A stretch of DNA of 64,000 nucleotides from Nonomuraea muscovyensis. Lineage in GTDB: Bacteria; Actinomycetota; Actinomycetes; Streptosporangiales; Streptosporangiaceae. Positions within the stretch are counted from its first letter, which is position 1. Each line of letters starts with the position of its first letter. The notes beneath the pieces were generated by a model that had not been told where the DNA came from, searched no databases, and saw only the letters and a program-made list of their open reading frames with translations. Of this stretch, positions 9,081 to 19,380 are shown piece by piece. Where the stretch lies: contig NZ_JACHJB010000002.1 of assembly GCF_014207745.1 (NCBI RefSeq), forward strand, positions 2,542,001 to 2,606,000, in the 5' to 3' direction. The position numbers and the translations under genes are program-made.

Positions 9081-9097
9081 GGGTCTCCCTCGGGGAG

Positions 9098-9132
9098 GGG
9101 TACGGCCGGGCCCGGCGGCGCCGGCCGTACCC
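9098..9132 (-). terminator. Intercistronic hairpin between binding protein and ATPase genes
   Basis: A perfect 12-base-pair stem (9098-9109 with 9121-9132) encloses an 11-base loop, 11 bases after the binding protein stop. Such hairpins in ABC operons usually stabilise the upstream mRNA or stop part of transcription, so the binding protein is made in excess. The structure is read directly; the role is inferred. Confidence 0.7.
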
Positions 9133-9143
9133 TGTTCCGCTTG

Positions 9144-10256
9144 TTACTGGATTCCTGCTTCCGTGCACTTGGCGGCGAACTCACCGGTGCACAGTTCCTC
9201 CTTGGTGACGTACCCGTCGGCCACGACGTCCTTGACGTTCTCGATCGTGATGGCCTGGGGGTCCAGCAGCTCGGCCGGGACGTCCTGGCCCGTCTCCGGG
9301 TCCTTGACGCTGCCGCTCGCCTGGGGCTTCTCGCCCTTGGCCAGCGCCACGGCGAGCTTGGCCGCGGCGTCGGCCTCCTTCTTGACGGCCTTGTAGACCG
9401 TCATGCACTGGTCGCCCGCGAGGATGTTCTGCAGGCCCTGCACGGTGGCGTCCTGGCCGGTGACCGGCACCTTGCCGTTGAGGTTGTTCTTCTTCAGCAC
9501 GGTGATGGCGGCGTTGCCGAGGCCGTCGTTGGCGGCCAGCACGCCGGCGATCTTCGGCTGGCTGGTCAGCATCTGCTCGAAGATCGTGCCGGCCTGGGTG
9601 TTGTCCCAGTCGGGCACGGCCTGGTCGGGGCCCTTGACGTACTCGCCGGAGTCGAACTTCGGCTTGAGCACGCCGTCGTAGCCCTGCTTGAACAGCGTGG
9701 CGTTGTTGTCCGTCGGCGAGCCGTTGAGGTAGGCCACGATCGGCTTGTCGGCCTTCTTGTCCGCCAGGCACGTGGCCAGCCCCTCGCCCTGCAGGGTGCC
9801 GACCTTGGTGTTGTCGAAGCTGACGTAGTAGGCGGCGTTGCCGCCCAGCGTGAGCCGGTCGTAGTCGATGGTGACCACGCCCTGCGACCTGGCCTTCTCG
9901 ATGACGGTCTTGCCGGTGCCGCTGTCCAGGTTGACGATCATGAGCACGGTCGCGCCGTTGGTCATCATCTGGTCGGCGATGGTCTGGAAGGCGGTCTTGT
10001 CGTTCTGGGCGTTCTGGATGTCGTACTGCACCCCGGCGGCCTTGAACGCCTCTTCCAGGTACTTGCGGTCCGCCGTCTCCCAGCGGGCCGACGACTTGCT
10101 GTCGGGCAGGATGACGCCGACCTTGCCGGCCTTCTGCTGCGGTGAGCCTTGTGCCGTGGCGCCGGTCGTGGTCTGACCGCTGTCGCCCCCGCAGGCGGTG
10201 AGACCGAGGGCGAGCGCGGCGGCCGCGGCGGTCATGCTGAGGATCCCCTTGCGCAT
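9144..10256 (-). CDS. Sugar-binding lipoprotein of ABC transporter (XylF type)
   Basis: Extracellular sugar-capturing subunit, about 370 residues. The N-terminal signal ends in a lipobox, LGLTACGG, so the protein is anchored through the Cys. The mature domain is a periplasmic-binding-protein type 1 fold (GKVGVILPDSKSSARWETAD, then VLAANDGLGNAAITVLK), closest to XylF/ChvE-type xylose binders. Of two in-frame ATGs the one at 10256 is 9 bases from AAAGGA and is preferred over 10262. First gene of a four-gene operon (binding protein, ATPase, permease, ROK). Confidence 0.93.
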   Translation of the reverse strand: MRKGILSMTAAAAALALGLTACGGDSGQTTTGATAQGSPQQKAGKVGVILPDSKSSARWETADRKYLEEAFKAAGVQYDIQNAQNDKTAFQTIADQMMTNGATVLMIVNLDSGTGKTVIEKARSQGVVTIDYDRLTLGGNAAYYVSFDNTKVGTLQGEGLATCLADKKADKPIVAYLNGSPTDNNATLFKQGYDGVLKPKFDSGEYVKGPDQAVPDWDNTQAGTIFEQMLTSQPKIAGVLAANDGLGNAAITVLKKNNLNGKVPVTGQDATVQGLQNILAGDQCMTVYKAVKKEADAAAKLAVALAKGEKPQASGSVKDPETGQDVPAELLDPQAITIENVKDVVADGYVTKEELCTGEFAAKCTEAGIQ

Positions 10257-10357
10257 GTGCATGGGTCCTTTCTTCCGGAGGGGCCCGGATGAATGTTGTT
10301 TGCGGCAACGTATTCCGCGGTGGCCTGCTTGGGAAGACCCTGTCAGGGGGTAGTTTG

Positions 10358-10373
10358 TTGTTCCAGGTAACAA
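10358..10373. promoter_or_regulatory. Candidate operator upstream of the sugar transporter operon
   Basis: TTGTT-CCAGGT-AACAA is an inverted repeat about 100 bases before the binding protein start, in an AT-rich patch of an otherwise GC-rich gap. It is the best visible candidate for the operon's ROK repressor; a second looser dyad (GTTG...CAAC) lies near 10293-10309. Assignment is inference. Confidence 0.4.
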
Positions 10374-10465
10374 TCGGGAAACACAAGGTCAACGCCCGCG
10401 ACTTCCCCCGCCACGTGCGGTTCATGTCCCCGCCAGCCTGCAAGCGCTTTCCCGACCCGCCCGCC

Positions 10466-11191
10466 TCACACCGCGAGGCTCTGCGCGATGAGGACCACGG
10501 CGGAGATTCCCGCCACGGCCAGGACGGCGGCCCGCACCCGCCCGCCGTCCAGATAGCGGCGCACCGGACCCGACACCACGAACCCGAGCACCATCGGCAC
10601 GACGAGGACCGCCCCCGTGGTCAGGGCGCGGGCGGGCAGGTGATCGACGAGCGCGAGGATCACCAGCGCCTGCGCGGCGCTGACGGAGAAGAACATCGCG
10701 AGCGTGGCCCGGATCTCGGGCCCCTTGGCGCCCTGGTAGACCAGCGCGATCGGCGGTCCGCCGATGCCCGTCGCGGTGCCGGTGATCCCCGAGACGAACC
10801 CGGCGGCGGCCACCGTCGCCCCGGTGCGCGGCACGCTCAACGCCCGCGCGGTCAGAGCCACGGCCACGAGCACCATGACGCCCACGAAGACACCCAGCGT
10901 GTAGACGGAAACGTAGACAACGATGACAGCACCGATGGCACTACCCGGCAGTCGCCCGAGCAACGCGAACCCCACACCGCGCCAATCGACCCTGCGCCAC
11001 TCGGCGGCGAGCGTGAACAGCGGCATCGTCAGGTTCACGACCTGGATGGCGCCGGGCATGATGCCGGGGTCGAGCAGCGCCAGCACGGGCGCGGCCACCA
11101 GCCCCAGGCCGAAGCCCACACTCCCCTGCACCACGGCCCCGGCGAACACCGCGACCCCACCGACGACCAGCACCAGCAACTCGTTCGACAT
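10466..11191 (-). CDS. TauE/SafE family membrane exporter (DUF81)
   Basis: 241 residues, about 7 to 8 hydrophobic helices with the pseudo-repeat typical of TauE/SafE proteins: GGVAVFAGAVVQGSVGFGLG near the N-terminus and GFVSGITGTATGIGGPPIAL in the middle. The family exports sulfite, sulfonates or other organic anions; the substrate is not predictable. Its promoter region faces the toxin-antitoxin pair. Confidence 0.87.
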   Translation of the reverse strand: MSNELLVLVVGGVAVFAGAVVQGSVGFGLGLVAAPVLALLDPGIMPGAIQVVNLTMPLFTLAAEWRRVDWRGVGFALLGRLPGSAIGAVIVVYVSVYTLGVFVGVMVLVAVALTARALSVPRTGATVAAAGFVSGITGTATGIGGPPIALVYQGAKGPEIRATLAMFFSVSAAQALVILALVDHLPARALTTGAVLVVPMVLGFVVSGPVRRYLDGGRVRAAVLAVAGISAVVLIAQSLAV

Positions 11192-11291
11192 GCGGGAGAG
11201 TCAACCATCTTTACGGACAGTTGCCGTTCGTGCATCGAGCGTAGTCGTTTGGCTGTAGGGTTTCGATAGACGCCGACGTAGCCTCTGGAGT

Positions 11292-11615
11292 ATGAGCGTG
11301 AAGCCCAAAGCAGCAACGACGATACGCGTCAGCGTCGCCACGAGAGACCGCATCGCCCGCATCGCCCGACAGGAGGGCCGGAGCATGACCGAGGTGCTCG
11401 ACGAAGCGATCCACGACTACGAACGCAAGCACTTCTGGGAGGAGCTCAACGAGCAGATCGAGCGCACCCAGCGAGAGGACCCCCAGGCCTGGGCCGACTA
11501 TCTCGCCGAACGCGAGCTGGTCATGGGCCCGCGATCCCGGTCACGCCGGATCGCCCCCGAATGGGAGGGGCTGATCACGTTCCCCGAGGAGAAAGATGAA
11601 GGCCACCCGAGGTGA
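11292..11615 (+). CDS. Ribbon-helix-helix antitoxin of a MazEF/PemIK-like pair
   Basis: 107 residues. Residues 9-45 form a ribbon-helix-helix DNA-binding segment (TTIRVSVATRDRIARIAR, then SMTEVLDEAI). The acidic, flexible C-terminus likely wraps the toxin. GGAG lies only one base before the ATG, but 7 bases before an in-frame GTG at 11298, which may be the true start. The 3' end overlaps the toxin gene by 20 bases, a classic coupled toxin-antitoxin layout. Probably autoregulated. Confidence 0.85.
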   Translation: MSVKPKAATTIRVSVATRDRIARIARQEGRSMTEVLDEAIHDYERKHFWEELNEQIERTQREDPQAWADYLAERELVMGPRSRSRRIAPEWEGLITFPEEKDEGHPR

Positions 11616-11928
11616 GATCTGGCTCGCCGATCTCGGCGATCCGACCGGCCGGGAGCAGGGCTTTTCGCGCCCCGTGCTCATCCTCAGCAACGATCGACTC
11701 AATCGCTCGAAGCTGGGGCTCGTTTTCGCGATCCCCCTGACGACGCGAGAACGTGGCTACCTCACCCACGTCAGGGTCTCCGCCAGCGGGACGGGGCTGG
11801 CGAAGACGAGTTGGGCGATGGTGGAGCAGATCCGGGCCATGTCACCCGAACGGTTCGAGTTCTACGTCGGCCACGCGCCGGATGAGGTGGTCGACGAGGC
11901 CATCAGCGTGCTCAAGCAGATGATCTGA
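11596..11928 (+). CDS. MazF/PemK-family endoribonuclease toxin
   Basis: 110 residues, the usual length. Family features are the N-terminal RGEIWLADLGDPTGREQGFSR, the beta strand RPVLILSND, the VFAIPLTTRE segment and the C-terminal SWAMVEQIRAMSPERF. MazF toxins cut single-stranded RNA at short motifs and are held inactive by the partner antitoxin encoded in the preceding overlapping gene. The catalytic Arg/Thr region (PLTTR) is intact, so the toxin is probably functional. Cut specificity cannot be read. Confidence 0.92.
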   Translation: MKATRGEIWLADLGDPTGREQGFSRPVLILSNDRLNRSKLGLVFAIPLTTRERGYLTHVRVSASGTGLAKTSWAMVEQIRAMSPERFEFYVGHAPDEVVDEAISVLKQMI

Positions 11929-11937
11929 CCACGGCCG

Positions 11938-11972
11938 TGCCACCCGGCGAAGTGATAGTTCGCCGGGTGGCA
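11938..11972. terminator. Strong bidirectional terminator between mazF-like gene and aconitase
   Basis: A perfect 14-base-pair stem (11938-11951 with 11959-11972) around a 7-base loop (GTGATAG), 9 bases after the toxin stop and about 90 bases from the convergent aconitase stop. Confidence 0.85.
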
Positions 11973-12059
11973 TCCTTCATCGTGCCAGAGCCGCCCTCGT
12001 CGGCGCTGCCGGGAGGCGAGATCCGCCCCCTTTTATCGGCGACCCCGACGGCCGCACGG

Positions 12060-14831
<2,772 letters not shown>

Positions 14832-14900
14832 GGTGATTCGCCTCCTCCATAGACAGTTGCTCAATGGGAATCCTCCCGCACCCCGGGATCGACCAGGACG

Positions 14901-14914
14901 TTAGGTGACCCTAA
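14901..14914. promoter_or_regulatory. acnA: Iron-box-like inverted repeat over the aconitase -10 region
   Basis: TTAGG-TGAC-CCTAA is a perfect 5+4+5 dyad. Aligned to the 19-base DtxR/IdeR consensus as I remember it, 12 of 19 positions match, the left half best. It overlaps the best -10 element for acnA, which suits an iron-responsive repressor of an iron-sulfur enzyme. Inference from pattern only. Confidence 0.4.
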
Positions 14915-14937
14915 GTCGAGAGCGCGGCAGATGTCTC
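14908..14937 (-). promoter_or_regulatory. acnA: Candidate acnA promoter
   Basis: On the minus strand GAGACA (14937-14932) and TAGGGT (14913-14908) are separated by 18 bases and resemble -35 and -10 elements. The -35 lies inside the first palindrome copy and the -10 inside the iron-box-like dyad, so both sites could control it. Leader about 75 bases. Confidence 0.4.
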
Positions 14938-14974
14938 GATATCAAGATATCGACAGAACTATCTCGACATCAAG
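14934..14974. promoter_or_regulatory. acnA: Two direct copies of a near-palindromic operator upstream of acnA
   Basis: TCTCGATATCAAG (14934-14946) and TCTCGACATCAAG (14962-14974) differ at one base and are 28 bases apart, close to three helical turns. The first copy extends to the near-palindrome TCTCGAT-ATCAAGA. AT-rich against the surroundings. Probably a dimeric repressor site; the regulator is not identified in this window. Confidence 0.5.
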
Positions 14975-14990
14975 TTAACCGGGTGACGCC

Positions 14991-15719
14991 TCAGACGGGG
15001 ACCAGACGGAGGAAGAGCAACCCGATGATGGCGACCGACAGCACGGGGGCGAGAATCTTCTGCTCGAACTTCTTGCCGGTCTTGATGCCGATCTTCCACG
15101 GCAGCAGGAACTTCACCGACATGGGCCACAGCACCGGACACCCCTTCTCCGTCATGCAGTCGCCCACGACGTGCACGAACGAGCCGATCCCCACGGCCAG
15201 CCCGAGCCAGGCGTAGCCGACGCCGAGCGAGAGGAACACCGCGTACAGGCCCGCGGTCAGGCCGATGTTGACCAGCGCCGAGCCGGCCTTGTTGCCCGGG
15301 ATGCCGATGCCGATCGCGCGCAGCGCGAGGCCGATGAGCAGGACGACCATGATGTCGCGGCCGATGGGATAGGAGGACGCCAGCCAGTGCGCGCCGAATC
15401 CGATCGCCACCGCGAAGGCTAAGGAGTGGGTGGCGCCGCGGTGCCCGCCGCTCATCCAGTTGACCGCCTTGCTCAGCACCCACGTCACGGGGCCGAAGGT
15501 CTGCGCGATCGTGGCGCTGGGATGGTCGAGGTCGGGCAGCATCGCCGCCCCGGCACAGATGAGCGCCCCGGCGATGAGCTCCGCCGGAGAGAGCGCGTTG
15601 ACCATGATCCCGGTCTCGATGAACCGGTTGGACTCCATCACCATCGGCAGGGCCGCGAGCCCCGGCGCCAGCCCCAGCCAGGCGATGGCACCCGTCATCG
15701 CGTGCGTGTGACCCATCAT
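14991..15719 (-). CDS. YdjM/DUF457-family membrane-bound metal-dependent hydrolase
   Basis: About 242 residues, mostly hydrophobic with 5 to 7 helices. It starts MMGHTHAMTGAIAWLG, and has the LPDLDHPSA motif and a GGHRGATHSLAFAV segment: the His/Asp set that defines the YdjM (DUF457) group, annotated as metal-dependent hydrolase. Substrate unknown; in B. subtilis a relative is linked to the SOS response. ATGs at 15719 and 15716 are both possible. Same strand as acnA but separated from it by its promoter region. Confidence 0.83.
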   Translation of the reverse strand: MMGHTHAMTGAIAWLGLAPGLAALPMVMESNRFIETGIMVNALSPAELIAGALICAGAAMLPDLDHPSATIAQTFGPVTWVLSKAVNWMSGGHRGATHSLAFAVAIGFGAHWLASSYPIGRDIMVVLLIGLALRAIGIGIPGNKAGSALVNIGLTAGLYAVFLSLGVGYAWLGLAVGIGSFVHVVGDCMTEKGCPVLWPMSVKFLLPWKIGIKTGKKFEQKILAPVLSVAIIGLLFLRLVPV

Positions 15720-16043
15720 GATCCGGACTGTACGGCATGGCGCGGACACCCGGGCGCCACGTACGGGTGGCCTGCGGACAACACCGCGTGCGGGCGGGAC
15801 GCCCTGTGGACACGGGACTGGCCGCAAACGCAGACGAGGTCGTCTCCAGCGGCGACAGCACCCCCCAGCCCTGCCGACGCGGAACGACCTCGTCTGATGG
15901 GAACAACGGCCACACCGCCGATCCTGTTCCCGTATTTCTCAAGTTTTTCGTGATCTGGCTCACTCAGACGCAGGTATTGCTGACGACATGTTGGCGATAT
16001 ATCTTTGAAGCATCGAGAACAGTCGAAAACTGGAGGAACCCCC
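15720..16043. promoter_or_regulatory. Divergent intergenic region with a 13-bp inverted repeat and a PadR-type dyad
   Basis: 324 bases between the YdjM-like gene and the padR-like gene. A perfect 13-base inverted repeat (15831-15843 with 15884-15896) is separated by 40 bases; the left arm is itself a dyad, AGACGA-GG-TCGTCT (15832-15845), so two copies of one operator in opposite orientation are likely. GATATATC at 15996-16003, 40 bases before the padR ATG, sits in the only AT-rich stretch and suits autoregulation by PadR. No gene is seen here. Confidence 0.5.
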
Positions 16044-16802
16044 ATGACAGCGACACATGCGATGAGCGGCCCCTGGCCCGACCCGCGCCAGTTCAGGCGT
16101 TCCGCCGTCGAGGCGCTCAAGGCGGTGGCCGGGGCCTGGGAGGACGCCGGACGGCGCCACCACCCGCACGACCATCACCCGCACGACCACGGCCCGCACG
16201 ACCACAGGCACCGCGGCAGGCGGCCGTTCCCGCCCGAGTTCGGGCGCGGCGGCCCGTTCGGTCCGGGCGGCCCGTTCGGTCCGGGGGGCCCGTTCGGCCA
16301 CGGCGGGCCGTTCGGCCACCGCGGCTGGGGCGGCCGGAGCCGCAAGGCCAAGCGGGGCGACGTGCGCGCCGCGATCCTGGCGCTGCTGTCCGAGCAGCCG
16401 CGTAACGGCTACCAGATCATCCAGGAGATCGCCGAGCGCAGCGAGGGCGGCTGGAAGCCCAGTCCCGGCGCCGTCTACCCGGCGTTGCAGCAGCTCACCG
16501 ACGAGGGGCTGGTCGTCTCCGAGGAGAACGAGGGCCGCAAGACCTTCCGCCTCACCGAGACCGGCCGCGCCTACATCGACGCCCACGGCGACGAGGTGCG
16601 CGCCCCGTGGGACGAGATGCGGCCCGACATCGACGACAACACCGCCGATCTGTGGGACCTGGCCCGGCAGTCGGCGTTCGCGATGATGCAGGTTCTGCAG
16701 ACCGGGAGCGACGCACAGATCCGCGAAGCGCGTAAGACTCTGGTGGAGACCCGGCGCAAGCTCTACCAGATCCTGGCCGACGGCGACCCGGGCGAGGAGT
16801 GA
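16044..16802 (+). CDS. PadR-family regulator with His-rich and GGPFG-repeat N-terminal extension
   Basis: 252 residues. A 100-residue N-terminal extension holds ten histidines between residues 39 and 56 in PHDH repeats, then four GGPFG units (residues 69-90). The PadR winged helix follows (RGDVRAAILALLSEQPRNGY, GAVYPALQQLTDEGLV), then a helical dimerisation domain (SAFAMMQVLQTG to the end). PadR proteins repress genes until bound by small ligands; here the histidines suggest metal binding, which is inference. ATG at 16044 with GGAGG 7 bases upstream. The DUF1707 gene starts 4 bases after the stop. Confidence 0.9.
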   Translation: MTATHAMSGPWPDPRQFRRSAVEALKAVAGAWEDAGRRHHPHDHHPHDHGPHDHRHRGRRPFPPEFGRGGPFGPGGPFGPGGPFGHGGPFGHRGWGGRSRKAKRGDVRAAILALLSEQPRNGYQIIQEIAERSEGGWKPSPGAVYPALQQLTDEGLVVSEENEGRKTFRLTETGRAYIDAHGDEVRAPWDEMRPDIDDNTADLWDLARQSAFAMMQVLQTGSDAQIREARKTLVETRRKLYQILADGDPGEE

Positions 16803-16806
16803 CCCG

Positions 16807-17415
16807 ATGACCGGCGCCACGACGGGCAACCGGTCCGCAGAGGAGGAGTCACACATGGACCCGGACCACCACGGCATCGGCGAGGAGCGACGGACGGGCC
16901 CGGCCGGGCACCGTGACCGAGACCCGCGCCCGGACCCCGGCGAGTTGCGCATCGGCGACGCCGAGCGTGAGCAGACGATGGCCGACCTGCGCGAGCACTT
17001 CGCGCTGGGCCGCCTCGACCACGCCGAACTGGACGAGCGGCTCGACCGGACACTGGCGGCGCGCACGGCGCGCGACCTCGCCGAGGTGACGGCCGACCTG
17101 CCGGGCCCCGGCTACCGGCCCGGCCATCACGAGCCGGTCGCGCCGGGCCCCGGCGACTGGCGTGCCGCGGTGAACGCGCACCGGCACCAGATGGAGGCCA
17201 TGCGCCGGCATCATCCGCGCCGGGGCCCGCACGGTCACGGCCCGCACCCGCACGGTCCCCACCGGCACGGCGGGCCATGGCTGCCGATCCTGTTCGGGAT
17301 GATGTTCGTCGGAATGGTGGCCGGCGGGTGGGGCGTCGTCAAGGTGCTGTTCGTGATCTGGCTCGGCGCCATGGTCTTCAGCATGCTGCGCCGGCGGTTC
17401 CACCACCGCGGGTGA
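16807..17415 (+). CDS. DUF1707 membrane protein with His-rich linker
   Basis: 202 residues. Residues about 47-97 are a DUF1707 domain (RIGDAEREQTMADLREHFAL, LDHAELDERLDRTLAARTA), found in many actinobacterial membrane or regulatory proteins of unknown function. A His-rich stretch with eight histidines follows (HHPRRGPHGHGPHPHGPH region), then two membrane helices (ILFGMMFVGMVAGGW; VLFVIWLGAMVFSML). Two starts are plausible, ATG 16807 and ATG 16855, each with a GAGGAG site. The His tract echoes that of the PadR protein in the same operon. Confidence 0.8.
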   Translation: MTGATTGNRSAEEESHMDPDHHGIGEERRTGPAGHRDRDPRPDPGELRIGDAEREQTMADLREHFALGRLDHAELDERLDRTLAARTARDLAEVTADLPGPGYRPGHHEPVAPGPGDWRAAVNAHRHQMEAMRRHHPRRGPHGHGPHPHGPHRHGGPWLPILFGMMFVGMVAGGWGVVKVLFVIWLGAMVFSMLRRRFHHRG

Positions 17416-17443
17416 TCTGGCCGGGCCGGGGTAGGCGGGTGGG

Positions 17444-18085
17444 ATGACACGCAACGCAGGCCGTTTCGCCCGCACCCTGCTCGCGACGGGAACGGCCGTG
17501 GCGGCGGGCGCCGCGATCGGCGCCCGGTCCACCGACAGCCGTTCCCCGTGGTACCGGAAGCTGCGCAAACCGCCGTGGCAGCCGCCCCCGCAGGCCTTCG
17601 GGCTGGTCTGGACACCGCTGTACGCCCTGCTCGCCTACGCCGGAGCCCGCGCCCTCACCACCGCCTCCACCCCGACCCGACCGGCCCCGGCGGGAGCGGG
17701 GACGGAGACTTCCGGGACGGAGACTTCCGGGACGGAGACTTCCGGGACGGAGACTTCCGGGACGGAGACTTCCGGGACGGAGACTTCCGGGGCGGAGGTT
17801 TCGGGAGCGGGGGCGGACGTGGGGGTCGGGCGGGCGGGGCTGGCGTGGGCGTTCGCCGTGAACCTGGCGCTCAACACCGCCTGGACGCCGCTGTTCTTCG
17901 CCGCCCGCTCCCCGAGGCTGGCCATGCTGGACATCCTGGCGCTGAACGCCTCCAACCTCGTGCTGCTGCGCCGCTTCCTGCGCGCCGACCGCCGCGCGGG
18001 GCTGGCGCTGGTGCCGTACGTCGCCTGGACCGCCTTCGCGACGGCCCTGAACGGCGCGATCGTCGCCCGTAACCCGGACGCCTGA
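17444..18085 (+). CDS. TspO/MBR-family membrane protein with TETSG repeat insert
   Basis: 213 residues, against about 155 to 165 for a normal TspO. Family features are WYRKLRKPPWQPPPQAFGLVWTPLYALLAYA in helices 1-2, NLALNTAWTPLFF, and VPYVAWTAFATALNGAIV at the end. TspO proteins bind tetrapyrroles and related ligands in the membrane. Between helix 2 and helix 3 lies an insert made of six exact TETSG units plus AEVSG, encoded by a 15-base tandem repeat. The insert should be an extramembrane loop. 28 bases downstream of the DUF1707 gene; possibly the third gene of the operon. Confidence 0.87.
   Translation: MTRNAGRFARTLLATGTAVAAGAAIGARSTDSRSPWYRKLRKPPWQPPPQAFGLVWTPLYALLAYAGARALTTASTPTRPAPAGAGTETSGTETSGTETSGTETSGTETSGTETSGAEVSGAGADVGVGRAGLAWAFAVNLALNTAWTPLFFAARSPRLAMLDILALNASNLVLLRRFLRADRRAGLALVPYVAWTAFATALNGAIVARNPDA
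17699..17788 (+). repeat. Six perfect 15-bp tandem repeats inside the tspO-like gene
   Basis: Unit GGGACGGAGACTTCC, six exact copies with a degenerate seventh (17789-17803). The unit length is a multiple of three, so copy-number change adds or removes five residues (TETSG) without frameshift. Exact identity implies recent expansion by slippage or recombination. Confidence 0.97.
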
Positions 18086-18099
18086 CGCCACCCCGGCGA

Positions 18100-19086
18100 T
18101 CAGGAGGCGCTGCGGACCTCCGCGGGAGCCTCCTCGCCGAGGATGCGCGCGATCCAGGAGCGGTAGTGGGTGACGTCGGTCCAGATTCCCACCCCCGGAC
18201 CTCCGGACGGGTTGGTGGAGCAGCCGGCGGCGCCGTCCATGCGGTCGTCCACGTCGTCGCCGTCGCGCGAGGTGGCCCCGATCAGCTCCCACCGGTCGCC
18301 GACCCGGCGGATCTGCGGCCCTCCGGAGTCGCCGTTGCAGGCGCTGGCCGCCCGCCCGTCGCGCTCGCCGGCGCACAGCTCGGCGACGCCGTCGAGGGTG
18401 ACGCACCGGTCGTCGGCCACGCGTACGGTGTCGAGCTCGCGCAGCACGCGCGGGCCGCCCGCGCAGGCCGGGTCCTCCCTGTCCTCACAGGTCATGCCCC
18501 ATCCGAGGACGCGGCTCGGCTCGCCCACGTCTCCCGCGTCGCCGGCGATCGGGATGGGCGTCAGGTCCACCCGCCGGTCGAGCCGCACCAGCGCGATGTC
18601 GGCCTCGACTCCCCTGCGCTCCCGGCGGGAGCCGAAGTCGGGGTGGACGACGACACGCTTCACGCCGGCGGGCACGCCGCCCTCGTCACGGTCGAGGGAG
18701 CCCACGCGCACGCGTGTCCCGCCGGGCTTCAGGAGCCCTTTGCAGTGGGCGGCGGTGACGACCCAGTCGACGGCGACGAGGGCGCCGCCGCAGTGGTGGT
18801 CGGGCTCCTGGGGCAGCCGGAACGACACCATGAAGGGGTAGGTCTCCGTCGCGGTTCTCCCGCCGATGATGGCGGGCCGGTCGGAGCCGGTCGTGAGGGA
18901 GGCCGCGACGGCCGTGGTGCCCGCGACGGGCGTGGTCCCCGCGGTGGGAGGGGTGGCAGCGGTGGCGATGGTGGCCGCAGGGGGCGGGGAGGCCGCGGCG
19001 GGGGTGGTGGCGGTGGTCAGCGCGAGCCCCGTGGCCATGAGGGTGGCCGCGAGCGCCGCCGAGCGCCTGGCGGTTGCCTGGAACAC
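18100..19086 (-). CDS. Secreted S1-family (chymotrypsin-fold) serine protease
   Basis: 328 residues from a GTG start with GAGAGGAC upstream. A signal peptide and a Thr/Ala/Pro-rich pro-region of about 70 residues end at DRPAIIGGRT, a normal S1 activation site. Catalytic triad: H114 (VVTAAHC), D163 (DIALVRLD), S254 (CNGDSGGP). Six residues before the active serine, at the position of Asp189 of trypsin, there is Ser248, which points to chymotrypsin-like rather than trypsin-like specificity. Cysteine pairs are those of the family. Likely exported and self-activating. No dedicated neighbour. Confidence 0.93.
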   Translation of the reverse strand: MFQATARRSAALAATLMATGLALTTATTPAAASPPPAATIATAATPPTAGTTPVAGTTAVAASLTTGSDRPAIIGGRTATETYPFMVSFRLPQEPDHHCGGALVAVDWVVTAAHCKGLLKPGGTRVRVGSLDRDEGGVPAGVKRVVVHPDFGSRRERRGVEADIALVRLDRRVDLTPIPIAGDAGDVGEPSRVLGWGMTCEDREDPACAGGPRVLRELDTVRVADDRCVTLDGVAELCAGERDGRAASACNGDSGGPQIRRVGDRWELIGATSRDGDDVDDRMDGAAGCSTNPSGGPGVGIWTDVTHYRSWIARILGEEAPAEVRSAS

Positions 19087-19380
19087 GCGTGTCCTCTCGT
19101 TCGAGGGGGCGGGTGGGAGTCACTGCTCGCTGCGGATCCATCAGGGGCCCGGCCGGGCCCGCGGGGAGACGAGGTGCCGCGACCGGTCGCAGGCGCCAGG
19201 GGCGCCCGGCGTCCGGCCACTGGCGTCAGGCTACCCGTGTTTCGGCATGTCAGACGCCTGCGGGCGGTATCGGCGACCCTCGTGGGGCGCACGCCTTCGC
19301 GGCCGGAGCGGCGCGGGGCCGGGAGCCGCACCCGGCCGCGAAGGGTCTGCGGGCCCACGGGCCGCCGCCGCACGCGGGTC

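Noticed and set aside
17699..17803. Tandem repeats considered as a CRISPR-like array
   Set aside because: Units are contiguous without spacers, in frame with the TspO coding sequence, and no cas gene is present.
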